Origin: a virus
Virus record (IMG/VR): IMGVR_UViG_3300018421_000053
Span: 1 to 45,351 of that record
DNA length: 45,351 nt
Strand: one strand, 5' to 3'
Of this stretch, positions 5,755-13,319 are shown one piece after another. The notes under the pieces were generated by a model. That model was not told the origin of the DNA and did no database searches. It saw nothing but the letters and a program-made list of their open reading frames with translations. The number at the start of each line of letters is the position of its first letter. The first letter of the stretch is position 1. The position numbers were made by a program, and so were the translations under genes.

Positions 5755-6189
5755 TTATTTGTTATATTCAATCGCAATTTTGCGAGGTTTTTTCTCTTCT
5801 GGAATAATACGCTCTAGTTCAATATAAAGCATACCATTTTCCATACGAGCGCCTTGTACAATTACGTCTTCTGCAAGGGTAAAGTGGCGTTTAAATTTAC
5901 GCTGCGCAATACCTTTATGTACCCAACGAACTTCTGGTTGTTCAACCTCTTGTGGGTCATGACTAATTGTTAACACACCGTCTGCGACCTCAATATCAAC
6001 ATCTTCCATACGTACTCCGGCAAGTGCCATTTCAATTTGGAAACGCTCATCCTCTTGAACAATATTATATGGGGGGTAACCAGCGTTACCTGAGTGCTCA
6101 ACGTATCTAAACATATCGTTAAACAGTCTGTCAAATCCAACACTGTGAGGGGTGAGTTTATTAAGATCGATTGTAGTTAGTCTTGTCAT
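5755..6189 (-). CDS. Small heat-shock protein Hsp20 (IbpA-like)
   Basis: The start at 6189 is chosen because AAAAGGAGAAACAAA precedes it. The 144-residue product shows the IbpA-type N-terminus (FDRLFNDMFRYVE), an alpha-crystallin domain opening with YPPYNIVQEDERFQIEMALAG and DVDIEVADGVLTISHD, and the C-terminal tail IPEEKKPRKIAIEYNK with the IxI-type anchor. These ATP-independent holdases prevent aggregation; T4-like cyanophages also carry one, thought to help virion assembly. Both an early promoter (6385-6413) and a late octamer (6249-6256) lie upstream. Confidence 0.93.
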   Translation of the reverse strand: MTRLTTIDLNKLTPHSVGFDRLFNDMFRYVEHSGNAGYPPYNIVQEDERFQIEMALAGVRMEDVDIEVADGVLTISHDPQEVEQPEVRWVHKGIAQRKFKRHFTLAEDVIVQGARMENGMLYIELERIIPEEKKPRKIAIEYNK

Positions 6190-6248
6190 TTTGTTTCTCC
6201 TTTTAAAAGCAAGATTAATGTATGGACCCATCATTGGCATCCACATTT

Positions 6249-6256
6249 TATTTATG
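6249..6256 (-). promoter_or_regulatory. Late-promoter-like octamer CATAAATA before hsp20
   Basis: 60 nt before the hsp20 start, just downstream of the 6258-6282 hairpin. Confidence 0.45.
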
Positions 6257-6257
6257 T

Positions 6258-6282
6258 TGGGAGGCTAACCGTTGGCCTCCCA
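6258..6282. other. Hairpin in the hsp20 leader
   Basis: TGGGAGGC/GCCTCCCA with a 9-nt loop, in the long leader between the early promoter and hsp20. On the minus strand AACATAAATAAAA follows, so it lacks a U tail. The rest of 6290-6420 holds no convincing gene; a 19-codon ATG frame at 6350-6291 has no ribosome site. Confidence 0.5.
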
Positions 6283-6384
6283 CGTGCTTATTAGGTAGCA
6301 ACCCCATTCTTAAAAATTTGTGTACTGTATTTCTTATCGTCTTTACACATGTTTCAGTGCGGCGTCTTCTGCCTTTGCTTATAT

Positions 6385-6413
6385 AATATAGTCTTTTTGT
6401 TATAAAATGTCAA
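6385..6413 (-). promoter_or_regulatory. Early sigma70-type promoter before hsp20
   Basis: TTGACA, 17 bp, TATATT followed by ATATAAG on the minus strand; transcription would start near 6378, about 190 nt before hsp20. Confidence 0.75.
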
Positions 6414-6420
6414 GTACCTA

Positions 6421-6654
6421 TTACCAATTTTCTTGATTTTTTTCTTGTTGCTTTAACCAACGCTTACGAGCCGCTGCTTTTGCTTTTTTCTTTTTTAGAC
6501 TTGGTTTTTCATAGTACTCTCTTTCACGAACTTCTTTTAACAGTCCGTCATTGTTAACCATCTTTTTTAGCTTTCGCATTGCACGATTAACATCATTGTT
6601 ATGTACTTCTACATACAATCCTTTATTATTTTCTTGTCTTGGTTTTCTACCCAT
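6421..6654 (-). CDS. rpsU: Ribosomal protein bS21
   Basis: The 77-residue product matches bS21: YVEVHNNDVNRAMRKLKKMV, DGLLKEVREREYYEKPS, then the basic tail KKKKAKAAARKRWL. bS21 sits on the 30S platform beside the anti-Shine-Dalgarno end of 16S rRNA and helps initiation. Viral bS21 genes are known in marine phages. Its ATG overlaps the infC stop (ATGGGTAG), so the two are made together. A viral copy could exchange into host 30S subunits and change mRNA preference. Confidence 0.95.
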   Translation of the reverse strand: MGRKPRQENNKGLYVEVHNNDVNRAMRKLKKMVNNDGLLKEVREREYYEKPSLKKKKAKAAARKRWLKQQEKNQENW

Positions 6655-7177
6655 TTTTCCCTCGTTTTACAATTCCTATCAATCTATTTCCATTCAAACT
6701 AGGCTTTGAATCCCATTCTGTTTCTTCAAGTGTTTGCACAACACGATCTAGTATTTCAAATCCTAGCTGTTTATTAGCATTTTCTCTACCACGGAAACGA
6801 ACCATAAGTTTAACTTTATTTCCTTTTGACAAGAATTTTTCTATATTTTTAAGTTTTGTTTCGAAATCATGATCACCAATACCCGGTCGGAACTGAATTT
6901 CTTTAACTTCTACACGACTTTCTCGCTGCCGTTTGGCTACTTCTTTTTCTCGTCGTTTTTGTTCGTAAAAGTATTTATTAGCATCTAAAATCTTAGCAAC
7001 AGGAGGATTGGCTGACTCAGTAATCACTACTAGGTCTAATCCTCGACTTTCTGCAATATTTAATGCTTTGTTTTTATCCATTACACCTAATTGACCACTG
7101 TCATCAACCACACGTAACTCTCGATATCTTATTTGCCCATTTACTGGGGCTTTTGGTTCCGGCTTAAATTTGCGCAT
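6647..7177 (-). CDS. infC: Translation initiation factor IF-3
   Basis: The 176-residue product has both IF-3 domains: the N-terminal VNGQIRYRELRVVDDSGQLGVM and ALNIAESRGLDLVVITESANPPVAKI, a linker FYEQKRREKEVAKRQR, and the C-terminal KEIQFRPGIGDHDFETKLKNIEKFLSKGNKVKL with VRFRGRENAN. IF-3 blocks 50S joining and proofreads start codon and initiator tRNA. It precedes and overlaps rpsU. A phage IF-3 is rare and, next to bS21, makes a two-gene translation-initiation cassette. Confidence 0.94.
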   Translation of the reverse strand: MRKFKPEPKAPVNGQIRYRELRVVDDSGQLGVMDKNKALNIAESRGLDLVVITESANPPVAKILDANKYFYEQKRREKEVAKRQRESRVEVKEIQFRPGIGDHDFETKLKNIEKFLSKGNKVKLMVRFRGRENANKQLGFEILDRVVQTLEETEWDSKPSLNGNRLIGIVKRGKNG

Positions 7178-7222
7178 AATTTCTTACGCTATCGGGGTTG
7201 TTGGTTTTCATTTAATCTCCTT

Positions 7223-7660
7223 TTATAACAACTCTTGTTCGCTACCAAGATTTGATAGCATTATATGTAAATAGTCATCGAGACTTTCATATATAGTATA
7301 TCCGTCTTTCATTGAATTAAAGAGTTTTGCAACATCTTTGTTTACATTCTTTCCACTAATAAAAACTTTATTTGCTGGATGTAAAATAGATGCAATCAAC
7401 CCAATTTGGCTAATCGTATCTAGATCAATAAAGACGTTATCACTAAAATGCATTACACTTAATACCCAAGCAATATTATTGCTATTAACTTCTCCGGCAG
7501 GATGGTATAAATTTACCGGTACAGTTTTAAACATGCGCTCTTGCATCTTTGCGACTTCTTCAATAAAGTTTTCATCCGTACTTAAAGTAGTAATACTTGG
7601 ACCCGACTCTATCAATTGCATGTCGGGAGGTGTAATAGTATAAATCGAGTTTTCTCTCAT
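7223..7660 (-). CDS. Hypothetical protein, 145 aa
   Basis: Soluble, mixed alpha/beta product beginning MRENSIYTITPPDMQLIESGPSI, with hydrophobic strand-like stretches (NIAWVLSVMHF, NVFIDLDTISQIGLIASIL, KVFISG). No catalytic motif seen. It lies between the long coiled-coil membrane protein and infC. Confidence 0.75.
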   Translation of the reverse strand: MRENSIYTITPPDMQLIESGPSITTLSTDENFIEEVAKMQERMFKTVPVNLYHPAGEVNSNNIAWVLSVMHFSDNVFIDLDTISQIGLIASILHPANKVFISGKNVNKDVAKLFNSMKDGYTIYESLDDYLHIMLSNLGSEQELL

Positions 7661-7665
7661 TTAGT

Positions 7666-9702
7666 TTACTCTTGAAATGGTTTCGGTGGTGCTAATTTTC
7701 CATCATAGCCATCAGGCCATATAACTTCTCGTTTAGCACGTTCTTCTTTTGTTAGTTCTTCTGTTGGTCTTGTATCAGTATACGGGTCATATTTGTCTTT
7801 GTCAACCTTTTTATTGTCGGGTTTTGGTTTAATGGTATTATACATTGGTCCAGGATTTTTTATTCCTGCGGCTGCGGCACCAGTATCTTTCCATTTATCT
7901 GCAACTTCTTGTAACTCTGGTAATATGCTTTCCTGTATTTCTTCCTCTTTGGGTTCAATTACAGGTTTAGGCTTTTTTGTTGGTGGGGGAGGTACTCTTG
8001 GCGGTAGTCCTCTATCTGCTCTGCGCCATTCAAATATGTACTGTGCTGCAATCAGTAGTGCAACTGCTAATGGATCAAACACAAATATAATAATAAGTAT
8101 TACCCAACGTACTGCATCTTCTAATACATCTCTATCTGTATCACCATACACAAACTCTGCTAGATACTTAACCGGTCCAACTTCTGCTTCTAATTTACGT
8201 GCTTCTGCTTGTAGTGCAAATTTACGAGTTGTAATAGCATCTATTTCAGCGTTTGCTTCACGTATGCGAGAATTTTGTTCGTCAATGATAGCATCCAAGT
8301 CTGCATCTTCGCCTATTTGTATTTCAGCACGTAGACGTTCAATGACAGCTTGTGCTTGTGCAATTTCATCTTCTGCTAGTTGACGTAGTCTTGCAATTTC
8401 TTCACGTGCAGCAATAGTTACTGCATTATCTGCATTACGTAGTTCAGTAATAGTATCTTGTGCTACACTGCGATCTTCTCTGTTAGCAGGAATGTCTCTA
8501 TCCAATACTGCATCAATTTTTGCTTGTATGTTGTCACGCTGTGTTTGTAAACTACTTGCTGCGTCTGCACGAATACGATCAATTGTGTCTAATAGTCCTT
8601 GCTTGCGTTGTTGTACTGCTTCAGTTTGGTCGCCACGTAAACTTGTTATAAGTCCTGTAAGTCTATTACGTTCTTGTGCAATAACATTTTGTGCTTGAGC
8701 ACGTAGTTCTGTTTCTTGTGCTTGTAGACTTGCAATACGATCTTGTTGTGCTGTTACCCATGCTTCTAATGCTCTGCGTGTGTTGCCACCAAATAGTCCG
8801 TCACTAGTAACACCAATCACTGCCTGTCCTTCACGAATCTTATCACGTTCGGTACTTTGTAGTTTGTTTGTTGTAACAACAATCGATTCTTCAATTGCAG
8901 CAATTTGATCTTTAAGTGTATCAACTGCACTGTAATCTGGTTGTAGTTCTGCAATACGTGCTTCGTATGCTGCAGCTTGTTCGTCTAGTCTGGCAATGTC
9001 TGCATCTAATTGTGCAATTTGTTCTATATAAGGCTGTACTTGTTCTTCAACACTTGCTACATTTGTATTAGCGAGTTCTGTTCTGTACTGTTCTACCAGT
9101 CCATTTAAACGTTCTAGTTCAGCATCCAAACTGCGAATTTCGTCTTCATAAACTGCGATACGTCCTAGTAATGCTATTTCTTGTGCATTAATAATACCTT
9201 GTTGTTCTTCAATACTAGGCTGACGTCTTGTATATGCACTATCAATACGTTCTTGTTCACGATCAATTTTTTCTTGAATACCAACATCTTCTTTATCAGC
9301 ATCTGCTTCTGCTTTTACAATACGTTGTTCTGCACGAGCAATAATTTCATTTTGGCGTTCAATTTCAATATCCATTCGCCCTAATACTGCTACTTGCTCT
9401 TGTGCTGCGGCAGTTTGTTCAATATGTGCCTTTGATAAGAATCCAAAAATACCCATGCTTGTAATAAACATAAGAACTAGTACAGCAACTCCTAAGTATA
9501 ACCGCATCCACCAACGTGCACGATTCCAATAACGGTGTAACCAAACAGCCGTTACTAGTTTACCAATTTCAAGTGCGCCGCCCATAATAATGATAGGAAT
9601 GGCTGCTGCCGCAAAGATAGCAACCAATCCAGCCACACTATAATATATTGCAACCGCACTAATCGTAAGAGCGACAAGTAATGTCAATAATCCAAAAAAC
9701 AT
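7666..9702 (-). CDS. Large membrane-anchored coiled-coil protein with a peptidoglycan-binding-like motif
   Basis: The 678-residue product has N-terminal membrane helices (about 5-40 and 66-88), a coiled coil of over 400 residues (about 93-520, rich in Gln, Glu, Ala, Ile), another membrane helix near 533-559, and a proline/lysine-rich tail. Inside the coiled coil, residues 297-320 read GVTSDGLFGGNTRRALEAWV, matching the repeat of peptidoglycan-binding domains (DGxFGxxTxxAV). The TM-coil-TM plan resembles DUF4407-type membrane proteins. It could span inner membrane and wall, for example in lysis or injection; function is not known. Confidence 0.8.
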   Translation of the reverse strand: MFFGLLTLLVALTISAVAIYYSVAGLVAIFAAAAIPIIIMGGALEIGKLVTAVWLHRYWNRARWWMRLYLGVAVLVLMFITSMGIFGFLSKAHIEQTAAAQEQVAVLGRMDIEIERQNEIIARAEQRIVKAEADADKEDVGIQEKIDREQERIDSAYTRRQPSIEEQQGIINAQEIALLGRIAVYEDEIRSLDAELERLNGLVEQYRTELANTNVASVEEQVQPYIEQIAQLDADIARLDEQAAAYEARIAELQPDYSAVDTLKDQIAAIEESIVVTTNKLQSTERDKIREGQAVIGVTSDGLFGGNTRRALEAWVTAQQDRIASLQAQETELRAQAQNVIAQERNRLTGLITSLRGDQTEAVQQRKQGLLDTIDRIRADAASSLQTQRDNIQAKIDAVLDRDIPANREDRSVAQDTITELRNADNAVTIAAREEIARLRQLAEDEIAQAQAVIERLRAEIQIGEDADLDAIIDEQNSRIREANAEIDAITTRKFALQAEARKLEAEVGPVKYLAEFVYGDTDRDVLEDAVRWVILIIIFVFDPLAVALLIAAQYIFEWRRADRGLPPRVPPPPTKKPKPVIEPKEEEIQESILPELQEVADKWKDTGAAAAGIKNPGPMYNTIKPKPDNKKVDKDKYDPYTDTRPTEELTKEERAKREVIWPDGYDGKLAPPKPFQE

Positions 9703-9705
9703 AAT

Positions 9706-10053
9706 TTAATCCCCGTATCTTGTAGCAAGGCCTTCATCAATTAAAGTTTGATTTACGTCGATACGGTTTTCATTTTCGTCTAAAATATAGACATATCCAA
9801 GAGTTCTACCAGCCTTGCCACGCTTGTTCATCACAGTGTTGCAGTAGAATTCTTTTCCAACTAATTCAATTAGTCGTTGTCGTGCACTTAATGCACGTTC
9901 TTTTTCTTTTTCGTCAAAACTTCTTAGATCAGGAGAAGTAATGCCATGTAATTTAATACGTTGACGAACTAAAACATTGAAGCCTAAATCAACTTCAGCA
10001 TCAATTGTAGTACCATCAACTACTCTTACTGTAAAACATTTATATTCGTACAT
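9706..10053 (-). CDS. Staphylococcal-nuclease-like protein (SNase fold), 115 aa
   Basis: The ATG at 10053 is used because the matching region starts there (MYEYKCFTVRVVDGTT). The chain follows SNase: VRVVDGTTIDAEVDLGF, RQRIKLHGITSPDL, EKERALSARQRLIELVG, GRTLGYVYI. Two usual active-site positions differ: VDGDT is VDGTT, and TPE is SPD, while arginines in the RIKLHG and GRTLG segments remain. Similar proteins are common in T4-like cyanophages. It starts 5 nt downstream of the kinase-like gene. Nuclease activity may be reduced or metal use changed. Confidence 0.85.
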   Translation of the reverse strand: MYEYKCFTVRVVDGTTIDAEVDLGFNVLVRQRIKLHGITSPDLRSFDEKEKERALSARQRLIELVGKEFYCNTVMNKRGKAGRTLGYVYILDENENRIDVNQTLIDEGLATRYGD

Positions 10054-10057
10054 AGTG

Positions 10058-10747
10058 TTAATCCTGATTGGGCTTTTGGTCAGCCAACCATTCTTTTGCA
10101 CGACGATCACGTGGGGGCGAATTTAAAAACTTCTGTACATTTCTGTATACTTGTCTAAAGTTTTCTTCACGCTCTTTATTTTCCTGCCCCATTGTATTAT
10201 CTACAACATGGAAGTTAGCAGCACCAAAAACTTGCTGGAATTGCATCAAGTTCTGCTGAACTGTATGCCACATGTTTTTTACCATTTCATCTGGTATTCT
10301 GCGAGCTCGTTGTCTGTTTAATCTTGTTGCTTGTTCAAGGCTAGTGTTTACCATAATCATCATTGTGTCATATCCCAATGATTTTAATGCTTCACTATCT
10401 TTAGCTACTTTATCAACATCTTTCCCTGTGCCATCAATTACAACACCCAAGCGTCCATCCAAATAGCTTCCACGTCTTTTTTGTGTTAGTTCTTTAGCTC
10501 TGGCACGTGTTTCTTGACCTTTTGGACTTGCAATAGTTTCAGGATCGCTCATATCCATATTTTGCTTATACATCAAGTATTCATAAATTTCATCACTATT
10601 AATAGTTTTAAGGCCAGTGCCACCTAGCATCTTTCCAGCCACGTATGACTTTCCAGAACCAGGGCCACCAGCCATGAATACTGCTTTAAAAATATGAGGG
10701 TCATTTGGACCCTCTTCTATATGTTGTATTACTTCATCTATTCTCAT
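10058..10747 (-). CDS. P-loop kinase (zeta-toxin/polynucleotide-kinase-like)
   Basis: The 229-residue chain has Walker A AGGPGSGKS at 26-34, NSDEIYEYL after it, VVIDGTG as the Walker B-like strand, and a lid region RQRARRIPDEMV with several arginines. This layout is that of zeta-toxin and PNK-like kinases found widely in marine T4-like phages; the substrate cannot be read. N-terminus MRIDEVIQHIEEG resembles the capsid-targeting-like starts elsewhere here. A CATAAATA octamer ends 5 nt before the ATG. Confidence 0.8.
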   Translation of the reverse strand: MRIDEVIQHIEEGPNDPHIFKAVFMAGGPGSGKSYVAGKMLGGTGLKTINSDEIYEYLMYKQNMDMSDPETIASPKGQETRARAKELTQKRRGSYLDGRLGVVIDGTGKDVDKVAKDSEALKSLGYDTMMIMVNTSLEQATRLNRQRARRIPDEMVKNMWHTVQQNLMQFQQVFGAANFHVVDNTMGQENKEREENFRQVYRNVQKFLNSPPRDRRAKEWLADQKPNQD

Positions 10748-10752
10748 GCATA

Positions 10753-10760
10753 TATTTATG
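10753..10760 (-). promoter_or_regulatory. Late promoter, leaderless arrangement, kinase-like gene
   Basis: CATAAATA, TATGC, ATG: 5 nt from octamer to start codon at 10747. Confidence 0.5.
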
Positions 10761-10771
10761 CAAATATTGTA

Positions 10772-11305
10772 TTAATCCCATCGATAAAACTTGTGTACTC
10801 CAATACTACCAATAAGTGTCATATCACGAGCCCAGCGTGGATTTACATAGTGTGCGTGATAGTGTGTTGCACCTTCAGTGAGTCCACGAAACTCGTCAAA
10901 CTTCATGATCCGCCATGCAAGTGTTTGTGCAGCAATCCATGCATCTTGATCATTTGGACGATCTACTTTACCGTCGCAGTACCAACTAAACTGGCACTGG
11001 TTACGAATCATATTACCGTTACTATCAGTGCGTCCTTGTTTAACAACTTTGCATACTGTATTAGGATAACGTGTATCACGCACACGGTTTAATACGACAT
11101 CACTTACAGCAATTTGGTCTGCCATACTAGACCCACGTGCTTCATAGTAAATGTTAAGTGCCATACAATATGTTTCGGGAAATACATCTTCACTGTATCC
11201 GGAAAAGTTTTCAGACGCAAATAATGGTGATGCAAATACTGCTAGTGCAATCACCAAAAAGATATTGTACACACTGCTCAGTGTATTAATTAGAAAGTTT
11301 TTCAT
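10772..11305 (-). CDS. SleB/CwlJ-type cell-wall hydrolase with N-terminal signal
   Basis: The 177-residue product begins with a hydrophobic export signal (NIFLVIALAVFASPLFA, cleavage near residue 30) and continues into a Hydrolase_2 domain: MALNIYYEARGSSMADQIAVSDVVLNRV, TVCKVVKQ, CQFSWYCDG and THYHAHYVNPRW. The Glu in YYEARG is the presumed catalytic residue. Members cut peptidoglycan as lytic transglycosylases or amidases; T4-like marine phages often carry one, and the export signal suits a secreted endolysin. GAGG precedes the ATG. Confidence 0.9.
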   Translation of the reverse strand: MKNFLINTLSSVYNIFLVIALAVFASPLFASENFSGYSEDVFPETYCMALNIYYEARGSSMADQIAVSDVVLNRVRDTRYPNTVCKVVKQGRTDSNGNMIRNQCQFSWYCDGKVDRPNDQDAWIAAQTLAWRIMKFDEFRGLTEGATHYHAHYVNPRWARDMTLIGSIGVHKFYRWD

Positions 11306-11329
11306 TTCTGCCTCATTTTTTTGGATTGA

Positions 11330-11551
11330 TTATAACTGTCCAAACCTGATTACTTTACGGACAGCACCTCGATCATCGAGAAGTTTAACTTCGCCGTCTT
11401 TAACTTGTCCTTGTTGTGTCAAGCCGTGACGATCTTTTACTTTATTCCGCATATGTTGGATCGCTGCATTCTTAGATCCAAACAGCTCAAATTCTTTCTT
11501 TACACTACCATGTGCATTATATTCAATAGTTGCAATTTCAAATGTTGCCAT
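11330..11551 (-). CDS. Small early hypothetical protein, 73 aa
   Basis: The start follows a consensus AGGAGG 7 nt upstream and an early promoter at 11575-11603. The product (MATFEIATIEYNAHGSVKKEF, then KNAAIQHMRNKVKDRHGL and a basic end) looks like a small beta-alpha protein. No family recognised; probably an early host-takeover gene. Confidence 0.75.
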   Translation of the reverse strand: MATFEIATIEYNAHGSVKKEFELFGSKNAAIQHMRNKVKDRHGLTQQGQVKDGEVKLLDDRGAVRKVIRFGQL

Positions 11552-11574
11552 GACAAACCTCCTAATACACATAT

Positions 11575-11603
11575 AATATAGTAAAAGTATTTAAGTTTGT
11601 CAA
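11575..11603 (-). promoter_or_regulatory. Early sigma70-type promoter
   Basis: TTGACA, 17 bp, TATATT then ATATGTG; drives the 73-aa gene. It overlaps the end of the gene at 11600-11908. Confidence 0.8.
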
Positions 11604-11908
11604 CCCCAATCTTTTCGATCACCAAGCATTTCGTTGTATTCATAACCTGCATAATATGCATCAATCTGTTCTTGTGACATATTATCACGTTCAATCTTAG
11701 TATCATGTCCAGTACCGGCTGGCCAATGATGGGGTTGTGGTACACGACCATAGTAACTATCAGCACTACCACGATCAAAAGGCCCGCCGTGTTCCATAGT
11801 TGGATTATCATCTCCCCAAGTTACATCATATTGAATACCTTTATACTCAAAGTATTCACGCTCTTTTTTAGCAAATTTTGCTTCGACTTCTAAAGGAAGA
11901 TTTTTCAT
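11600..11908 (-). CDS. Hypothetical protein, 102 aa
   Basis: Basic N-terminus (KFAKKEREYFEYKG), a central WGDDNPTMEHGGPFDRGSADSYYGR with many Gly/Tyr residues, and an acidic C-terminus. No known domain. Its ATG overlaps the stop of the upstream 68-aa gene. Confidence 0.7.
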   Translation of the reverse strand: MKNLPLEVEAKFAKKEREYFEYKGIQYDVTWGDDNPTMEHGGPFDRGSADSYYGRVPQPHHWPAGTGHDTKIERDNMSQEQIDAYYAGYEYNEMLGDRKDWG

Positions 11909-12111
11909 ACGTATTCACTCCAAAATTCGTTCCACATTTCGCCAACCATTTCTTCAATGTCAGCAACTTCAATAAAAGGAACCATTGGCTTTCCAAGACT
12001 CACTGCCCGTTCCATAGCTTCAGAAACATGTTCTGAATCTTTTATAATTTCAGCAACCTGGTCCCAGTATGCTTCTTCAATTGACATTATCCAAGATTTA
12101 GTACCACTCAT
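11905..12111 (-). CDS. Small acidic hypothetical protein, 68 aa
   Basis: Rich in Glu and Asp (VSEAMERAVSLGKPMVPFIEVADIEEMVGEMW segmentwise), helical, tryptophan-containing. A second in-frame start (MSIEEAYWDQ) is possible. It overlaps both neighbours, so it belongs to the early run 12461 to 11330. Small acidic early proteins often bind host factors, but nothing specific is visible. Confidence 0.7.
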   Translation of the reverse strand: MSGTKSWIMSIEEAYWDQVAEIIKDSEHVSEAMERAVSLGKPMVPFIEVADIEEMVGEMWNEFWSEYV

Positions 12112-12461
12112 TATACATTCTCCACTTCTTTAAAACCCATCATTGCAACACGGTAAGTTTTACCGTTAACTGTCATGCGATCACCCATCATAGTTGAACG
12201 CTGACCCATTCCGTCCGGACGATTGTAAAGCACAGTAACGTCATCATTAAAGTCGCCGTTTTCCATTGTGCTACCGTCACGCAATGTAAATTCTGTTTCT
12301 TTGATGCTCCAGGAGCCCATTACATTGTTTGTGTAACGATATGCATACTCTAGTGCTTCTTCAACTGTGTCATGATCGCATGTTACTAACGCAACATCAC
12401 GGAAGCCTTCTACGTCTCCTGTTTCTGAATTTTGGATCATATGTTGAACAGTAATTCTCAT
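12111..12461 (-). CDS. Early hypothetical protein, 116 aa
   Basis: Preceded by an early promoter at 12488-12516 and a GGAGAC ribosome site. The product starts MRITVQHMIQNSETGDVEGF, has a DTVEEALEYAYRYTNN helix, and repeated Met-Gly turns (DGMGQRSTMMGDRMTVNG). No family recognised. Confidence 0.75.
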   Translation of the reverse strand: MRITVQHMIQNSETGDVEGFRDVALVTCDHDTVEEALEYAYRYTNNVMGSWSIKETEFTLRDGSTMENGDFNDDVTVLYNRPDGMGQRSTMMGDRMTVNGKTYRVAMMGFKEVENV

Positions 12462-12487
12462 TGTGTGTCTCCTTAACTTACACTATC

Positions 12488-12516
12488 ATATTAAAACCAA
12501 AACGTCTTGGTGTCAA
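12488..12516 (-). promoter_or_regulatory. Early sigma70-type promoter
   Basis: TTGACA, 17 bp, TAATAT, upstream of the 116-aa gene; its -35 box overlaps the stop of the 52-aa gene. Confidence 0.7.
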
Positions 12517-12671
12517 CAACTTTTTTCACTTTTTTCGATATTTTTTTCTTGTTCTTTTAACGCATCAAAAAGTGATTTAGGAATAACACCAAGTCCAATT
12601 TCACGACGTGGTGCGCAATAATCAGCATATGTTTCGTATGCAACTGCTTCTTTTAGGTAGCTCATTGACAT
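12513..12671 (-). CDS. Small early protein, 52 aa
   Basis: AAGAAGGAAAGCAAC precedes the ATG, and an early promoter lies at 12698-12726. The product MSMSYLKEAVAYETYADYCA continues with PRREIGLGVIPKSLFDALKE and a charged tail ending in SEKSC. It fills most of the otherwise empty 12.46-12.77 kb gap. No family recognised, but promoter, ribosome site and codon use support a real gene. Confidence 0.7.
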   Translation of the reverse strand: MSMSYLKEAVAYETYADYCAPRREIGLGVIPKSLFDALKEQEKNIEKSEKSC

Positions 12672-12697
12672 GTTGCTTTCCTTCTTGTTACATATAT

Positions 12698-12726
12698 AAT
12701 ATAATGACTAAAAACGCCAGAGTCAA
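12698..12726 (-). promoter_or_regulatory. Early sigma70-type promoter
   Basis: TTGACT, 17 bp, TATATT then ATATATG, just upstream of the 52-aa gene. Confidence 0.75.
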
Positions 12727-12764
12727 GCCCTGGCGCAAAAAAGGTTTTGTTAGATATCAATAGC

Positions 12765-13292
12765 TTAGAATTTTTTTTCCAAGTCCAACCACTTTTCCCA
12801 ACTTGGATGTCGTAATTGAATATCCATTTGCTTACGTTTTCTAACCAATTCATAGTACCCTGGCCTATGTGGATTATACGTTGGTTTAATGTCAGTACGA
12901 TTTCCTTTGCGGCTATTGCACGGATTGCAGGCACAAACACAATTTGTCCATGATGTTTTGCCGCCACGACTTATAGGAAGTACATGGTCTATAGTTAGTT
13001 GATTTTTAGGAAATGTTGTTTTGCAATATTGACAGGTGTATTGATCTCTTAGGTATAAGTTGTTTTTGCTGAATCTAGGGTTTCTACTTCGCCGGAGGTA
13101 ATCTTTCAGCATTATTACCGCCGGCACCCTCGTTTCCCACGAGGGGCTCCGCACCACCCAATCGTCATACCATTCCATAACATTGCATTTATCATGATAC
13201 ATGTACATGATTGCTTCTCTCCACTGAACTGCACTTAGTGGGAGATAGCTAACTGGTTGTCCGTCAGCATTTAATACGAGTGTGTCACTCAC
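12765..13292 (-). CDS. HNH endonuclease, GTG start
   Basis: The 175-residue product has the phage HNH layout: N-terminal TLVLNADGQPVSYLPLSAVQ, then CQYCKTTFPKNQLTIDHVLP with the first zinc pair and the Asp-His metal site, and CACNPCNSRKGN with the second pair and the final Asn/His-equivalent. The GTG at 13292 follows AAGGA. A late octamer lies 28 nt upstream. A patch around 13100-13150 is clearly G+C-richer than its surroundings, hinting at separate ancestry. It may be a free-standing homing-type or packaging-related nuclease. Confidence 0.88.
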   Translation of the reverse strand: MSDTLVLNADGQPVSYLPLSAVQWREAIMYMYHDKCNVMEWYDDWVVRSPSWETRVPAVIMLKDYLRRSRNPRFSKNNLYLRDQYTCQYCKTTFPKNQLTIDHVLPISRGGKTSWTNCVCACNPCNSRKGNRTDIKPTYNPHRPGYYELVRKRKQMDIQLRHPSWEKWLDLEKKF

Positions 13293-13319
13293 CAGTTGGT
13301 TCCTTATACCTTATGTAAA

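Noticed and set aside
6291-6350. 19-codon minus-strand frame in the hsp20 leader
   Set aside because: No ribosome site and no recognisable product.
7793-8698. Plus-strand frames opposite the coiled-coil gene
   Set aside because: Low-complexity Ser/Thr/Ala shadows of the repetitive minus-strand codons.
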